A DNA stretch of 64,000 nucleotides from Allobosea caraganae (GTDB lineage: Bacteria; Pseudomonadota; Alphaproteobacteria; Rhizobiales; Beijerinckiaceae): assembly GCF_003351345.1 (NCBI RefSeq), contig NZ_QQTO01000021.1, positions 310,001-374,000 of the forward strand, written 5' to 3'. The notes beneath the pieces are model-generated. The model was not told where the DNA came from, searched no databases, and saw nothing but the letters and a program-made list of their open reading frames with translations. Within the stretch, counting starts at the first letter, position 1. Each line of letters begins with the position of its first letter. The translations under genes were made by a program, and so were the position numbers. Of this stretch, positions 17,014-24,966 are shown piece by piece.

Positions 17014-17322
17014 TTAGCGGACGTAGACGCGCGGGCGACGCACGTAGACCGGACGGCGGACGACGACCGGGCGGCGCACGACGACCACGGGACGACGGAC
17101 GACGACGGGGCGACGATACGGACGGCGGACGACGACGACCTGGCTGAACTCGGCGTCGGTCTGGTCGAGGGCGGCCTTGGTGGCGGCGTCGACGGCGCCG
17201 GCCTCAGGCAGGGCCGGGGCGACGGGGGCAATGTCCGTGGCGGCCTGAGCGATCGCAGCGCCGCCGAGGCCGGCAGCCGCGAGACCACCGAAAAGGCTCA
17301 AAACAAAAGAACGTCTATTCAT
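17014..17322 (-). CDS. small Tat-type secreted protein with VVVRRP-repeat tail (paralogue of 14937)
   Basis: A 102-residue protein. MNRRSFVLSLFGGLAAAGLGG is a twin-arginine-type signal ending near an Ala-Gln-Ala site. A linker then contains ALDQTDAEFSQ, and a low-complexity tail of VVVRRP/VYVRRP repeats ends in YVR. The start is supported by a GGAGGA ribosome site and the gene ends at a strong terminator, so it is a monocistron. It is shared in architecture with the gene at 14937, although the tail here is Val/Arg rather than Tyr/Arg. Function is unknown. The tail DNA is repetitive because of its codons and is not a CRISPR-like array. Confidence 0.78.
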   Translation of the reverse strand: MNRRSFVLSLFGGLAAAGLGGAAIAQAATDIAPVAPALPEAGAVDAATKAALDQTDAEFSQVVVVRRPYRRPVVVRRPVVVVRRPVVVRRPVYVRRPRVYVR

Positions 17323-17458
17323 GGAATTCCTCCAAAATCCGGCATCGAAACCAGTCTATCGACCCGCTTCGACATGCGCGGCCGAATGGGGCCGAATCGC
17401 GGCGAGTCGCTGACACCCTGTTCAGGTACGCCCGCCAAGTCGAGTTTTTTTGACGGTC

Positions 17459-17475
17459 TTAACCACTCGTTCACC
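17459..17475 (+). promoter_or_regulatory. CtrA box upstream of flhA
   Basis: TTAACCACTCGTTCACC fits TTAA-N7-TTAACC with one mismatch. It lies about 95 bases upstream of the flhA ATG. A palindrome begins exactly 20 bases after the box start, the same layout as at fliF. Confidence 0.65.
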
Positions 17476-17478
17476 ATG

Positions 17479-17501
17479 CACCCGGCAAGAATTGCCGGGT
17501 G
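17479..17501. promoter_or_regulatory. FlbD (ftr)-type perfect palindrome in the flhA promoter
   Basis: CACCCGGCAA and TTGCCGGGTG are perfect inverted repeats separated by GAA (10-3-10). It is the best conserved member of the palindromes found at fliK, fliF and flhA, and matches what I recall of the Caulobacter ftr consensus. Confidence 0.6.
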
Positions 17502-17568
17502 TCGTAACGGCATGTTCGGGCATGGATTTTCGCGCGGATCGCGCGGCTGCGGGGAATAGGCTCAGTCG

Positions 17569-19692
17569 ATGACCGATGTGACGGCAGGGGCTGGCGGCGG
17601 CTTCAACATCCCGACCCGCGGTGCCATGGGCAACCTGCTCAACCGGCCCGACCTCTTCCTCGCCATCGGCGTCATGGGCATCCTCGTGGTGCTCATCTTC
17701 CCGCTACCGGCGATCCTGCTCGACCTCTTGCTGGCGCTCTCGATCATCCTCTCGGTGCTGGTGCTGATGACCGCACTCTTCATCGAGGAGCCGCTGGAGT
17801 TCTCCGCCTTCCCGACCGTGCTGCTGATCGTCACGATGTTCAGGCTGGCGCTGAACCTGGCCTCGACGCGCCTCATCCTCGCGCATGGCCACGAGGGCGC
17901 CTCGGCGGCCGGACACGTCATCGAGGCCTTCGCCAATTTCGTGATGGGCGGCAATTTCGTGATCGGGGTGATCGTCTTCACCATCCTGATCATCGTCAAC
18001 TTCGTCGTCATCACCAAGGGCTCGGGCCGCATCGCCGAGGTCGCGGCGCGCTTCGCGCTCGACGCCATGCCCGGCAAGCAGATGGCGATCGACGCCGACC
18101 TCTCCGCCGGCCTGATCGACCAGGAGGTCGCCAAGACCCGCCGCAAGGCGCTGGAGGACGAGGCCAACTTCTTCGGCTCGATGGACGGCGCCTCCAAGTT
18201 CGTGCGCGGCGACGCCATCGCCGCCCTGCTGATCACCTTCATCAACGTGCTCGGCGGCATCATCATCGGCGTGGCGCAGCAGGGCATGAGCTTCGGCAAT
18301 GCCGCCCACGCCTATACGCAACTGACCGTCGGCGACGGCCTCGTCAGCCAGATCCCGGCGCTGATCGTCTCGACCGCCGCGGGCTTGCTCGTCTCCAAGT
18401 CAGGCGTGCGCGGCGCGGCCGACAAGGCGCTCGGCAAGCAGCTCTCCGGCTACCCGAAGGCGCTCGGCATGTCCGCGGCGGTGATGCTGCTGATCGCGGT
18501 GCTGCCCGGCATCCCGGCCTTGCCCTTCCTGGTCCTGGCTGGCGGTGCCGGCTATCTCGCCCGGCGCTTCGGCCAGATCGCCAAGGTGCGCGACGACAAG
18601 CAGGCGGCCGCCGCCGACGCGGCCTCGCCGCTGGCGGCCGACGGCACGCCGAAGGAGGAGACGCTCAACGACCTGCTCAAGCTCGACGAGCTCAAGATCG
18701 AGATCGGCTATGGCTTGCTGCCGCTGGTCAACGCCGCCGGTGGGGCCGACCGGCTGACCGACCAGGTCCGCGCGCTCAGGCGCCAGCTCGCGGCCGAGCT
18801 CGGCTTCGTCATGCCGGCGGTGCGTATCGTCGACAACGTCCAGCTCGAGGCTAACCACTACTACATCAAGATCAAGGAGATCGATGCGGGCCACGGCATC
18901 GTCTATGCCGGCCAGTACATGGCGATGGACCCGATGGGCGGGCAGGTGAACCTGCCCGGCCACAACGTCATGGAGCCGACCTTCGGCCTGCCCGCGACCT
19001 GGATCGACGCGGCGCTTCAGGACGAGGCGCAGCTGCGCGGCTTCACCGTGGTCGACGCCGCCACGGTGATCTCGACGCACCTGACCGAGGTGCTGAAATC
19101 GCACATGCCGGAGCTGCTCTCGCATGGCGAGGTGCAGAAGCTGCTGCGCGAGCTGCCCAAGGACCATGCCGACCTGGTCAAGGAGATCGTGCCCAGCCAG
19201 ATCTCGACCACCGGCATCCAGCGCGTGCTGCAGATGCTGCTGGGCGAGCGCATCTCGATCCGCGACCTCGCCACCATCATCGAGGGCATCGCCGAGGTGG
19301 CCGGCGCGCTCAAGAACCCGCGCGACATCGCCGAGCACGTGCGCTCGCGGCTGGCGCGGCAGATCTGCGCCCAGTTCGCCAACCATAACGGCGACTTGCC
19401 GATCATCACGCTCTCGCCGGCCTGGGAGGGCGTCTTCGCCGAATCGATCGTCGGCAACGGCGACGACCGGCACCTGGCGATGCAGCCCTCGCGCCTGCAG
19501 GAGTTCGTGCGGACGGTGCGCGAGAAGTTCGAGGACGCGGCGCGCATGGGCGAGATGCCCTCGCTCGTCACCTCCGGCATGGCCCGGCCCTTCGTGCGCC
19601 AGATCATCGAGCGCTTCCGCCGCGAGACGCCAGTGCTGTCGCAGGCCGAGATTCATCCGCGGGTGAAGCTGAAGACCGTCGGGACGATCTAG
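17569..19692 (+). CDS. flhA: flagellar export gate protein FlhA
   Basis: A 707-residue polytopic protein of the flagellar type III secretion gate. The N-terminal half has about eight membrane helices with the FHIPEP signature region (FPTVLLIVTMFRLALNLASTR, about 82-102). The large cytoplasmic domain (about 360-700) binds chaperone-substrate complexes and FliI/FliJ. The soluble domain ends with HPRVKLKTVGTI. It is preceded by a CtrA box and FlbD palindrome. The stop codon TAG overlaps the convergent stop of the cupin regulator gene by three bases. Confidence 0.96.
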   Translation: MTDVTAGAGGGFNIPTRGAMGNLLNRPDLFLAIGVMGILVVLIFPLPAILLDLLLALSIILSVLVLMTALFIEEPLEFSAFPTVLLIVTMFRLALNLASTRLILAHGHEGASAAGHVIEAFANFVMGGNFVIGVIVFTILIIVNFVVITKGSGRIAEVAARFALDAMPGKQMAIDADLSAGLIDQEVAKTRRKALEDEANFFGSMDGASKFVRGDAIAALLITFINVLGGIIIGVAQQGMSFGNAAHAYTQLTVGDGLVSQIPALIVSTAAGLLVSKSGVRGAADKALGKQLSGYPKALGMSAAVMLLIAVLPGIPALPFLVLAGGAGYLARRFGQIAKVRDDKQAAAADAASPLAADGTPKEETLNDLLKLDELKIEIGYGLLPLVNAAGGADRLTDQVRALRRQLAAELGFVMPAVRIVDNVQLEANHYYIKIKEIDAGHGIVYAGQYMAMDPMGGQVNLPGHNVMEPTFGLPATWIDAALQDEAQLRGFTVVDAATVISTHLTEVLKSHMPELLSHGEVQKLLRELPKDHADLVKEIVPSQISTTGIQRVLQMLLGERISIRDLATIIEGIAEVAGALKNPRDIAEHVRSRLARQICAQFANHNGDLPIITLSPAWEGVFAESIVGNGDDRHLAMQPSRLQEFVRTVREKFEDAARMGEMPSLVTSGMARPFVRQIIERFRRETPVLSQAEIHPRVKLKTVGTI

Positions 19693-20249
19693 CGCCTGAC
19701 CACCACGACGACGTAGCGCACCGCGCCGGGTCCTGGGTTGCTGAAGGCGCAATCGACTGGGGGGCCGAGCTCCAGGCAATCGCCGGCCTCCAGCCTTGTC
19801 GTCGCCTCGCCCTCCTCGAAGTCGAGAACGCCTGATTGCACCCAGATCTGCTGGCGGATGAAGGCGTAGGAGCTGGCGGGGTAGGAGATGCGGGCGCCGG
19901 CCGGCAGCTCGGCCTCGACCAACTCGAGCCCGGCTTCGCCGGTGGGCGAGACCGCCCGGCGGGTGAAGCCGGTCTGCGGATCGCGCCAGCTCGGCTGGTC
20001 CTTGAGGCGCCTGACGCGTTCGCCCTGCGTCTCGGCGCGGGCCAGCAGGTTCGACAAGGTCAGGCCGAAGGCGCCGGAGAGCTTGCCGAGCAGGATCGCG
20101 GTCGGGCTCGCCTCGCCGCGCTCGATCTTGCTGATCATGGCGCGCGAGACGCCCGACCTTTCGGCGAGGTCGCTCAGGCTCCAGCCGCGCGCCTCGCGCT
20201 CGATGCGCACGCGCTCGGCCAGCCTTGACGTGAGTTCATCCACTATCAT
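19689..20249 (-). CDS. XRE-family regulator with C-terminal cupin
   Basis: A 186-residue transcription factor. The HTH_3 domain is at about residues 8-62 (LAERVRIEREARGWSLSDLA, then SGVSRAMISKIERGEASPT). A cupin_2 effector domain (about 105-180) contains the YPASSYAFIRQQIWVQSG and LEAGDCLELGPPVDCAFSN strands. The architecture is common for regulators of nearby transport or catabolic genes. It is divergent from an EamA transporter at 20559, the most plausible target. ATG 20249 is chosen over the upstream in-frame start because conservation begins at the HTH. The effector is unknown. Confidence 0.88.
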   Translation of the reverse strand: MIVDELTSRLAERVRIEREARGWSLSDLAERSGVSRAMISKIERGEASPTAILLGKLSGAFGLTLSNLLARAETQGERVRRLKDQPSWRDPQTGFTRRAVSPTGEAGLELVEAELPAGARISYPASSYAFIRQQIWVQSGVLDFEEGEATTRLEAGDCLELGPPVDCAFSNPGPGAVRYVVVVVRR

Positions 20250-20362
20250 AGCGTCGTATCTTCTATAGTGGAATTGCTGGAGCGCAAGCGCCGTGCGGCC
20301 CATTCCCTGCGGGACAGGTGATTACTTGGCCCTCGAAGGGTGGAGAAGCGAGCACAACAGTG

Positions 20363-20464
20363 CCGTCATCCCGGGCAAGCGCAGCGCAGTCCCGGGATCC
20401 ATCATAGAGCGCCGAGCCCCACGATGGATCCCGGAGCTCCGCTTCGCTGCGTCCGGGATGACGG
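20363..20464. repeat. CGTCATCCCGG...CCGGGATGACGG long palindrome
   Basis: A 102-bp imperfect inverted repeat with arms CGTCATCCCGG and CCGGGATGACG and a middle stem CCCGGGATCCATC/GATGGATCCCGG. A second copy is at 28748-28854. It fills most of the 309-base gap between the divergent cupin regulator and EamA genes. The rest shows only possible promoters. Confidence 0.8.
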
Positions 20465-20558
20465 TGCGTTTGGGCCTGATGAGACATCCTTGAGATCACG
20501 CAAGACATTTCACGCCAGCCTCTCAGCGATGAGGGCTGGAGCTTCAGAGAACCGCTTG

Positions 20559-21446
20559 ATGTCGCGCAACGCCCTCCTCTTCGCCGTGATGTGCCTCGTC
20601 TGGGGCCTGACCTGGCTGCCGGTCAAGGTCGGCGCGGCGCACGTGCCGCCGGTTTTCCTCGCGGCGGCGCGGTTCTCGCTTGCGGGCGTGCTGATGCTGC
20701 TCTGGGCCGGCAGGGACGTGCTGGCGGTGCCGCGCCAAGCCTGGCCGCGGCTGATCGGCACGGCGCTGCTGGTCAATACGGGCAACTACACCTTGCTGTT
20801 CTGGGGCACGGCCCATGCCACGACGGGGCTCGCGGCCATCGTCAATTTCGCGACGATCCCGATCTACACCCTGCTCGCGAGCCGGATGATCGAGGGCAAC
20901 CGGATCACCGGCCGGCAGCTCGCCGCGATCGGGCTCGGCACGCTCGGCCTCGGCTTCCTGTTCGCGACGCGGGCGCTTGGCGGCCTCAGCGCCTCGCAGG
21001 GCGACCCGCTGGAGTTCTGGGGGCTGGTCGCGGTGGCGGCAGGCACCTTGCTCTATTGCTTCGGCGCGGTGCTGTCGCGGCGCATCGCCGGGACGATGCC
21101 GACGCTGACGCTTGCCGGCTGGCAGACCATGATCGGCGGCATCGGGCTGACGGTGATCGCGTTGCTCGTCGAGCCGATCGGGCTTCAGCAGGTGCAGGCG
21201 CTGGTGCAATGGCCGGTCTGGCCCTGCGTGGTCTTCCTGGTCATCGGCGGCTCGCTGATGGGCTTCACCATCTACATGCGGCTGCTGCGCGACTGGGGCG
21301 CCTTCCGGGCCGGGCTCTACGCCTTCATCAGCCCGGCCATCGCGGTTGCCGTCGGCGTGGCGGCGCTGAACGAGCCGTTCGGCTGGGCCGAGGGCATCGG
21401 CGCGCTCTTGATGTTCGGCGCGGCGGCGATTGCGCTGAGGCGCTGA
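20559..21446 (+). CDS. EamA/DMT-family transporter
   Basis: A 295-residue inner-membrane protein with ten predicted helices in two EamA repeats. It starts SRNALLFAVMCLVWGLTWLPVKVG, and the second repeat begins at about residue 148 (FWGLVAVAAGTLLYCFGAVLSRR). It ends with NEPFGWAEGIGALLMFGAAAIALRR, the usual EamA tail. Such carriers export amino acids or other metabolites, and the substrate here is unknown. The frame extends upstream through a repeat element, so ATG 20559 (alternative 20529) is chosen. It is divergent from the XRE-cupin regulator. Confidence 0.87.
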   Translation: MSRNALLFAVMCLVWGLTWLPVKVGAAHVPPVFLAAARFSLAGVLMLLWAGRDVLAVPRQAWPRLIGTALLVNTGNYTLLFWGTAHATTGLAAIVNFATIPIYTLLASRMIEGNRITGRQLAAIGLGTLGLGFLFATRALGGLSASQGDPLEFWGLVAVAAGTLLYCFGAVLSRRIAGTMPTLTLAGWQTMIGGIGLTVIALLVEPIGLQQVQALVQWPVWPCVVFLVIGGSLMGFTIYMRLLRDWGAFRAGLYAFISPAIAVAVGVAALNEPFGWAEGIGALLMFGAAAIALRR

Positions 21447-21450
21447 CGCC

Positions 21451-22488
21451 CTACGGGGGTGGGGCGATGCGGGTGTGCTTCTTGAGCTGGTCGCGCTCGA
21501 AGGCGAGCACGACTGGCAGCGAGATCACCAGCGGCAGGATCAGGTAGAACAGCCGCCAGACCACGAGCGCTGCGAAGACGGCCGGGGCCGGGACGCTGGG
21601 CATGACCGCCAGGAACACCGCCTCCATGACGCCGACGCCGCCCGGCACCTGGCTGAGCAGCCCGGCCGAGAAGGAGAGCAGGAAGGCGCCGAGCACGATG
21701 AAGAAGCCCGGATTGCCCTGGTCCGGCAAGGCGAAATAGATGATGCCGGCGGCGCCCATCAGTTCCAGCGGGGCGGCGAGGTACTGCCGCGCCACGATCG
21801 GCAGGCGCGGGTAGATCACCTCGAACTTGCCGATCTTCAGCGGCTTGAACTTGAGCCAGGAGCCGATCGTGTAGAGCGCGACGAAGGCGAGCAGGCCGAA
21901 GCCGATCAGCCGCCCCTGCGCATCGCCGATGCCGAACCATTCCGAGAGCCGCCTGAGCGGGCGCAGGATCTGCGGCTCGCCGACCAGCACGAGGCCCAGC
22001 AGTAGCAGCGTGCCGAAGGCGAAGGTGAAGGAGGTGAGCGCCACCAGCACTGCGACCTCGGCCGCCGTCAGCCCCTTGGCCGTATAGGCGCGGTAGCGCA
22101 CCATGCCGCCGGAGAAGACCGAGGCGCCGATATTATGCGAGAGCGCGTAGGTCACGAAGGAGCAGAGCGAGGTGTAGAACCAGGAGATGCCCTTCTCCTT
22201 GCCGAGGTGGATCAGGGCGATGCGATCGTACCAGGCGAGCGCGGCATAGGCGACGAGCGTCGCCAGCGCCGCATGCAAGAAGGCCTCGGGCGGGATCAGC
22301 GCGATCTTCTGGCCGATGCCGCCGGCGACGATCTTGATGCTCTCCCACAGGCCGGCCTGCTCGAGCCGCGCGCTGACGGCCTCATTGGTCAGGGCCTCGG
22401 CCTTGAGCTTCTCCCAGAGCAGGTCGACCGACCAGATGACCGCGACGAGGCCGACGACCGGCCAGAGATAGTCGAGATAGCGTTTCAT
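21451..22488 (-). CDS. lysylphosphatidylglycerol synthase TM-region / UPF0104 membrane protein
   Basis: A 345-residue protein with about eight membrane helices matching the transmembrane part of MprF-type proteins (UPF0104): FVTYALSHNIGASVFSGGMVRYRAYTAKGLTAAEV is the family core (about 120-155), and LSQVPGGVGVMEAVFL is the second motif (about 280-295). The soluble aminoacyltransferase domain of MprF is absent, so it is a stand-alone flippase-like protein or part of a lipid pathway. Start is MKRYLDYLWP (22488). It is convergent with the EamA gene, whose stop is 4 bases away. Confidence 0.85.
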   Translation of the reverse strand: MKRYLDYLWPVVGLVAVIWSVDLLWEKLKAEALTNEAVSARLEQAGLWESIKIVAGGIGQKIALIPPEAFLHAALATLVAYAALAWYDRIALIHLGKEKGISWFYTSLCSFVTYALSHNIGASVFSGGMVRYRAYTAKGLTAAEVAVLVALTSFTFAFGTLLLLGLVLVGEPQILRPLRRLSEWFGIGDAQGRLIGFGLLAFVALYTIGSWLKFKPLKIGKFEVIYPRLPIVARQYLAAPLELMGAAGIIYFALPDQGNPGFFIVLGAFLLSFSAGLLSQVPGGVGVMEAVFLAVMPSVPAPAVFAALVVWRLFYLILPLVISLPVVLAFERDQLKKHTRIAPPP

Positions 22489-22605
22489 GAGACCCGCGGG
22501 CTGCGAGAAAGGCTGAGGAGGCATCGCGGCGCGCGTGGAAGCACGGGGAGTGCCTGCCTGGAGCGAACCCGCGACCTCTGTGCCAGCGGGCTCGCGCAAG
22601 TGCAA

Positions 22606-22633
22606 GAGCGGGCGGCGGAAACGCCGCCCGCTC
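22606..22633 (-). terminator. strong hairpin downstream of the DUF305 gene
   Basis: A perfect 12-bp stem GAGCGGGCGGCG/CGCCGCCCGCTC with a GAAA loop (TTTC on the minus strand), 13 bases beyond the DUF305 stop. The following T run is weak, so it may act partly as an mRNA-stabilising hairpin. Confidence 0.6.
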
Positions 22634-22645
22634 GGCTGCGAACCG

Positions 22646-23035
22646 CTATTTTCCGTTCTTCTTGAGCCAGTCGCGCATCTGCGCGATCTCCTTTTCCTGG
22701 TCGGCGATGACGCCCTCCGCGAGCGTCTTCAGCGCGGGGTCCTTGCCGTTGGCGAGCACGACCTTGGCCATGTCGATCGCACCCTGATGATGCGGGATCA
22801 TGCCGCGGACGAAATCGGCATCGGCATCGCCGCTGTAGGCGATGTCCATGTCCTTGTGCATCCGGGTATTGGCGGCCTTGTAGCCGGCCGTCGCGGCCGA
22901 ATCCCTGGCGCTGGCCGGAGCCATGGCGCCGTGGTTCATGCCGTGGCCCTGGTGCTGCTGCGCCAGCGCGACGCCGGCGAGAGCGATGAGCCCGGTCAGG
23001 CCGACTGCGAGTTTCAGGCTTGCGTGCTTGGTCAT
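22646..23035 (-). CDS. secreted DUF305 (CopM-like) protein
   Basis: A 129-residue periplasmic protein. A signal peptide (1-25, cut near ALAQQ) is followed by a His/Met-rich stretch QQHQGHGMNHGAM and the DUF305 core: NTRMHKDMDIAYSGDADADFVRGMIPHHQGAIDMAKVVL, with the HHQGAIDMA motif at about 82-90. It ends with QEKEIAQMRDWLKKNGK. Family members bind copper or other metals through His and Met, for example CopM in cyanobacteria. Metal handling here is inferred. It is followed upstream on the same strand by a Cys/His-containing secreted protein, possibly in the same unit. Confidence 0.87.
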   Translation of the reverse strand: MTKHASLKLAVGLTGLIALAGVALAQQHQGHGMNHGAMAPASARDSAATAGYKAANTRMHKDMDIAYSGDADADFVRGMIPHHQGAIDMAKVVLANGKDPALKTLAEGVIADQEKEIAQMRDWLKKNGK

Positions 23036-23118
23036 CGAAACATCCTCGTGATCTGAGAATCCTGCGACCTCTCTGGGTTCGAGCAGGATGTCGTGAAGGC
23101 TGGGATTTCGGGGTGCTC

Positions 23119-23547
23119 TCAGCTCGACCGCGGCGGGCGTTCGGCGGGTTCGATCTCGGCGCCTTCGCCGGACCAGGGCGGCGGGGGTCCAAGCCGATGG
23201 CTGAGCGCCAGGACGCGCGGCATGGCGATCTCAGGCCCGAGGCCGATCAGGCCGCAGCCGATGATGCAGCAGGGCGGCTTGGTCGGCTGAGCGTGCTCAT
23301 CCCCGGCGCTGGCCTGCTCGTGGCAAGGGGCGGAGGCGGAGTGGGCGCTGGCAAGGCCGTGCCCTGCCGGCGCATGCAGTTTCATCGCGGCCACCGCTAG
23401 CGGCTGGGAGATGCCGTGCAGCATCGAGGCGGCGAAGGTGACGTGCGGCAGCACAGCCACCAGCATGATCGCGAGCGCGGCCAGCAGGGCGCGATGGCGC
23501 CTGTGCGGCGCCGGCAATTTGCGGGACGGGGGCTGGCCATGCGTCAT
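23119..23547 (-). CDS. hypothetical secreted Cys/His-rich protein (possible metal-related, DUF2946-like)
   Basis: A 142-residue protein from MTHGQPPSRK (23547; an in-frame ATG also lies at 23580). A hydrophobic stretch ALLAALAIMLVAVLPHVTF (about 20-38) looks like a signal or membrane anchor. A region with several His residues and SAPCHEQ follows, then PPCCIIGCGLIGLGPE near residue 100, a pattern reminiscent of small copper-associated secreted proteins. It lies upstream of the DUF305 gene on the same strand and starts 99 bases from the divergent GNAT gene. The open frame continues upstream opposite the GNAT gene, and that part is treated as a shadow. The function is not recognised. Confidence 0.55.
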   Translation of the reverse strand: MTHGQPPSRKLPAPHRRHRALLAALAIMLVAVLPHVTFAASMLHGISQPLAVAAMKLHAPAGHGLASAHSASAPCHEQASAGDEHAQPTKPPCCIIGCGLIGLGPEIAMPRVLALSHRLGPPPPWSGEGAEIEPAERPPRSS

Positions 23548-23646
23548 CGGGGCGTGATCTTGCGACCCCGATCGTGTCATGATCGCGGCGACCCCGGCAA
23601 TCGTGCCGAGCCATCCTGCGTCAAGAAGCCCATCCAGAATTCGGAC

Positions 23647-24261
23647 ATGAGCGACAGCCTCACCATCAGCCTCACCGGCATCACCGACCTGCCGCCCGGC
23701 AAGATCGCCGCCATCGTCACCTCGCTCGAAATGTTGGCGGCGCCGCCGCTGCGGCCCGATCCGCCCGGGCTCGGCGGCTTCTCGCTGGAGCCGATCGGCC
23801 GCAATGATGCCACGCGCTACCTCGCGATCTACCGCCTGCTCGGCGAGCGCTGGATGTGGTTCAGCCGGCTGGTCAAGCCCGTCTCCGAGATCGAGGCGCT
23901 GCTCGCCGATCCGGCGATCGAGTTCTACGCCGTGCGCCACGAGAGGCAGGATGTCGGCCTGCTCGAACTCGACTTTCGCGTCGCCGGCGAGGGCGAGCTC
24001 GCCTTCTTCGGCCTCGCCGAGCCCGTCGTCGGCAAGGGCGCCGGGCGCTGGCTGATGAACCGGGCGCTGGCCAAGGCCTGGGCCAAGCCGATTCAGCGCT
24101 TCTGGGTCCATACCTGCACGCTCGACCACCAGGGCGCGCCGGAATTCTACCAGCGCTCGGGCTTCAAGGTGTTCAAGCGCAGCGTCGAGGTCGATGACGA
24201 TCCGCGGCTGAACGGCCATATGCGGCGCGATTCCGTCGCCCACCATCCGGTGATCGCATGA
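23647..24261 (+). CDS. GNAT-family N-acetyltransferase
   Basis: A 204-residue acetyltransferase. The GNAT fold spans about 55-195. The acetyl-CoA segment VVGKGAGRWLMNRALAKAWAKP (about 127-148) fits the V-G-K/R-G-x-G/A motif A, and the C-terminal HQGAPEFYQRSGFKVFKRSVE fits motif B. The N terminus SDSLTISLTGITDLPPGKIAAIVTSLEML is conserved in rhizobial homologues as I recall. The substrate is unknown. Start ATG 23647 is preferred to upstream in-frame codons overlapping the divergent secreted-protein gene. It ends at a bidirectional terminator shared with fliJ. Confidence 0.87.
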   Translation: MSDSLTISLTGITDLPPGKIAAIVTSLEMLAAPPLRPDPPGLGGFSLEPIGRNDATRYLAIYRLLGERWMWFSRLVKPVSEIEALLADPAIEFYAVRHERQDVGLLELDFRVAGEGELAFFGLAEPVVGKGAGRWLMNRALAKAWAKPIQRFWVHTCTLDHQGAPEFYQRSGFKVFKRSVEVDDDPRLNGHMRRDSVAHHPVIA

Positions 24262-24262
24262 A

Positions 24263-24293
24263 AAAGGCGGGAGGCTTTCGGCCTCCCGCCTTT
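24263..24293. terminator. bidirectional terminator between GNAT gene and fliJ
   Basis: A perfect 13-bp stem AAAGGCGGGAGGC/GCCTCCCGCCTTT with a 5-base loop, A-rich on one flank and T-rich on the other, lying between two convergent genes. Confidence 0.85.
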
Positions 24294-24316
24294 CGCATTT
24301 CAAATTTGATCGAAGC

Positions 24317-24721
24317 TCAGGCGCGGGTGCGCAGGCCGATCGAATCCATCACCGCCTGATCGCGGGCCGTTTCGGCGGCGCGTTCGGAGGCGCGCTCGCG
24401 GTCGTCGAGGATCTCGACTTTCTTCATGTCCTCGAAGGCCTCCTGCAGCTCGGCCTTGGCCTCGTCGAGCTGGCCCTTCAGGTTGTCGGCCGATTGGCGC
24501 AGGTTGTCGCGCCGGCCGAGCGCCGCCTTGGCGTAGGTCGGATAGGCGAAATGAGCCGGGTCGGAGATGCCGGCCCGGGTTTCCTCGCTCTGGATCTCTC
24601 GGTCCAGATCGGTCGCCATCCGATGAAACTCGGCGATCATCATCTCAATCTGGCTCACCCGGCGACGCTTTTCGTCAACCTGGAAGCGTTTGAGACGCAA
24701 GAGGGTCTCCCGCGACTTCAT
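24317..24721 (-). CDS. fliJ: flagellar export protein FliJ
   Basis: A 134-residue helical coiled-coil protein. It starts MKSRETLLRLKRFQVDEKRRRVSQIEMMIAEF and continues with heptad-rich helices DLDREIQSEE and NLRQSADNLKGQLDEAKAELQEAFEDMKKVEILDDRERA. Length and helical pattern fit FliJ, the stalk-like component that works with the FliI ATPase and FlhA in flagellar export. The frame opens earlier (24925) but the upstream part lacks homology. fliI lies 1.5 kb upstream on the same strand, with an MFS gene on the other strand in between, so the usual fliI-fliJ pair has been separated by an insertion. Confidence 0.85.
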   Translation of the reverse strand: MKSRETLLRLKRFQVDEKRRRVSQIEMMIAEFHRMATDLDREIQSEETRAGISDPAHFAYPTYAKAALGRRDNLRQSADNLKGQLDEAKAELQEAFEDMKKVEILDDRERASERAAETARDQAVMDSIGLRTRA

Positions 24722-24966
24722 GTCGTGTCCAACTCCTGATTTTACGCATGGCGACGAGCCATCCCCTCGGCGCGCCACCGGAACTCGATCCGCGAGACGA
24801 AAAGTACAATGAGCCAAGGAGGTTGACCGTTCCTTACCGGAAGGGCCCGCTTTCGATGCATATTGCGCGCGCGTCGCCACTGCTGACGCCGCTTGTCGGG
24901 AGCTTGTAGTGTCCACTCCCTTCATTGGGGTGAATCGCCCCGCCGCGCCCCTCCGGACGATCTCCC

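Noticed and set aside
14937..17140. Tandem short repeats in the minus-strand genes could be mistaken for a CRISPR array
   Set aside because: The repeats are in-frame codons for YYRRRYY/VVRRP tails, with no spacers of constant length and no cas genes.
22606..22633. Strong hairpin as a bidirectional terminator for both neighbours
   Set aside because: The T run is weak on both sides. It is reported only as a probable 3 prime end hairpin for the DUF305 gene.
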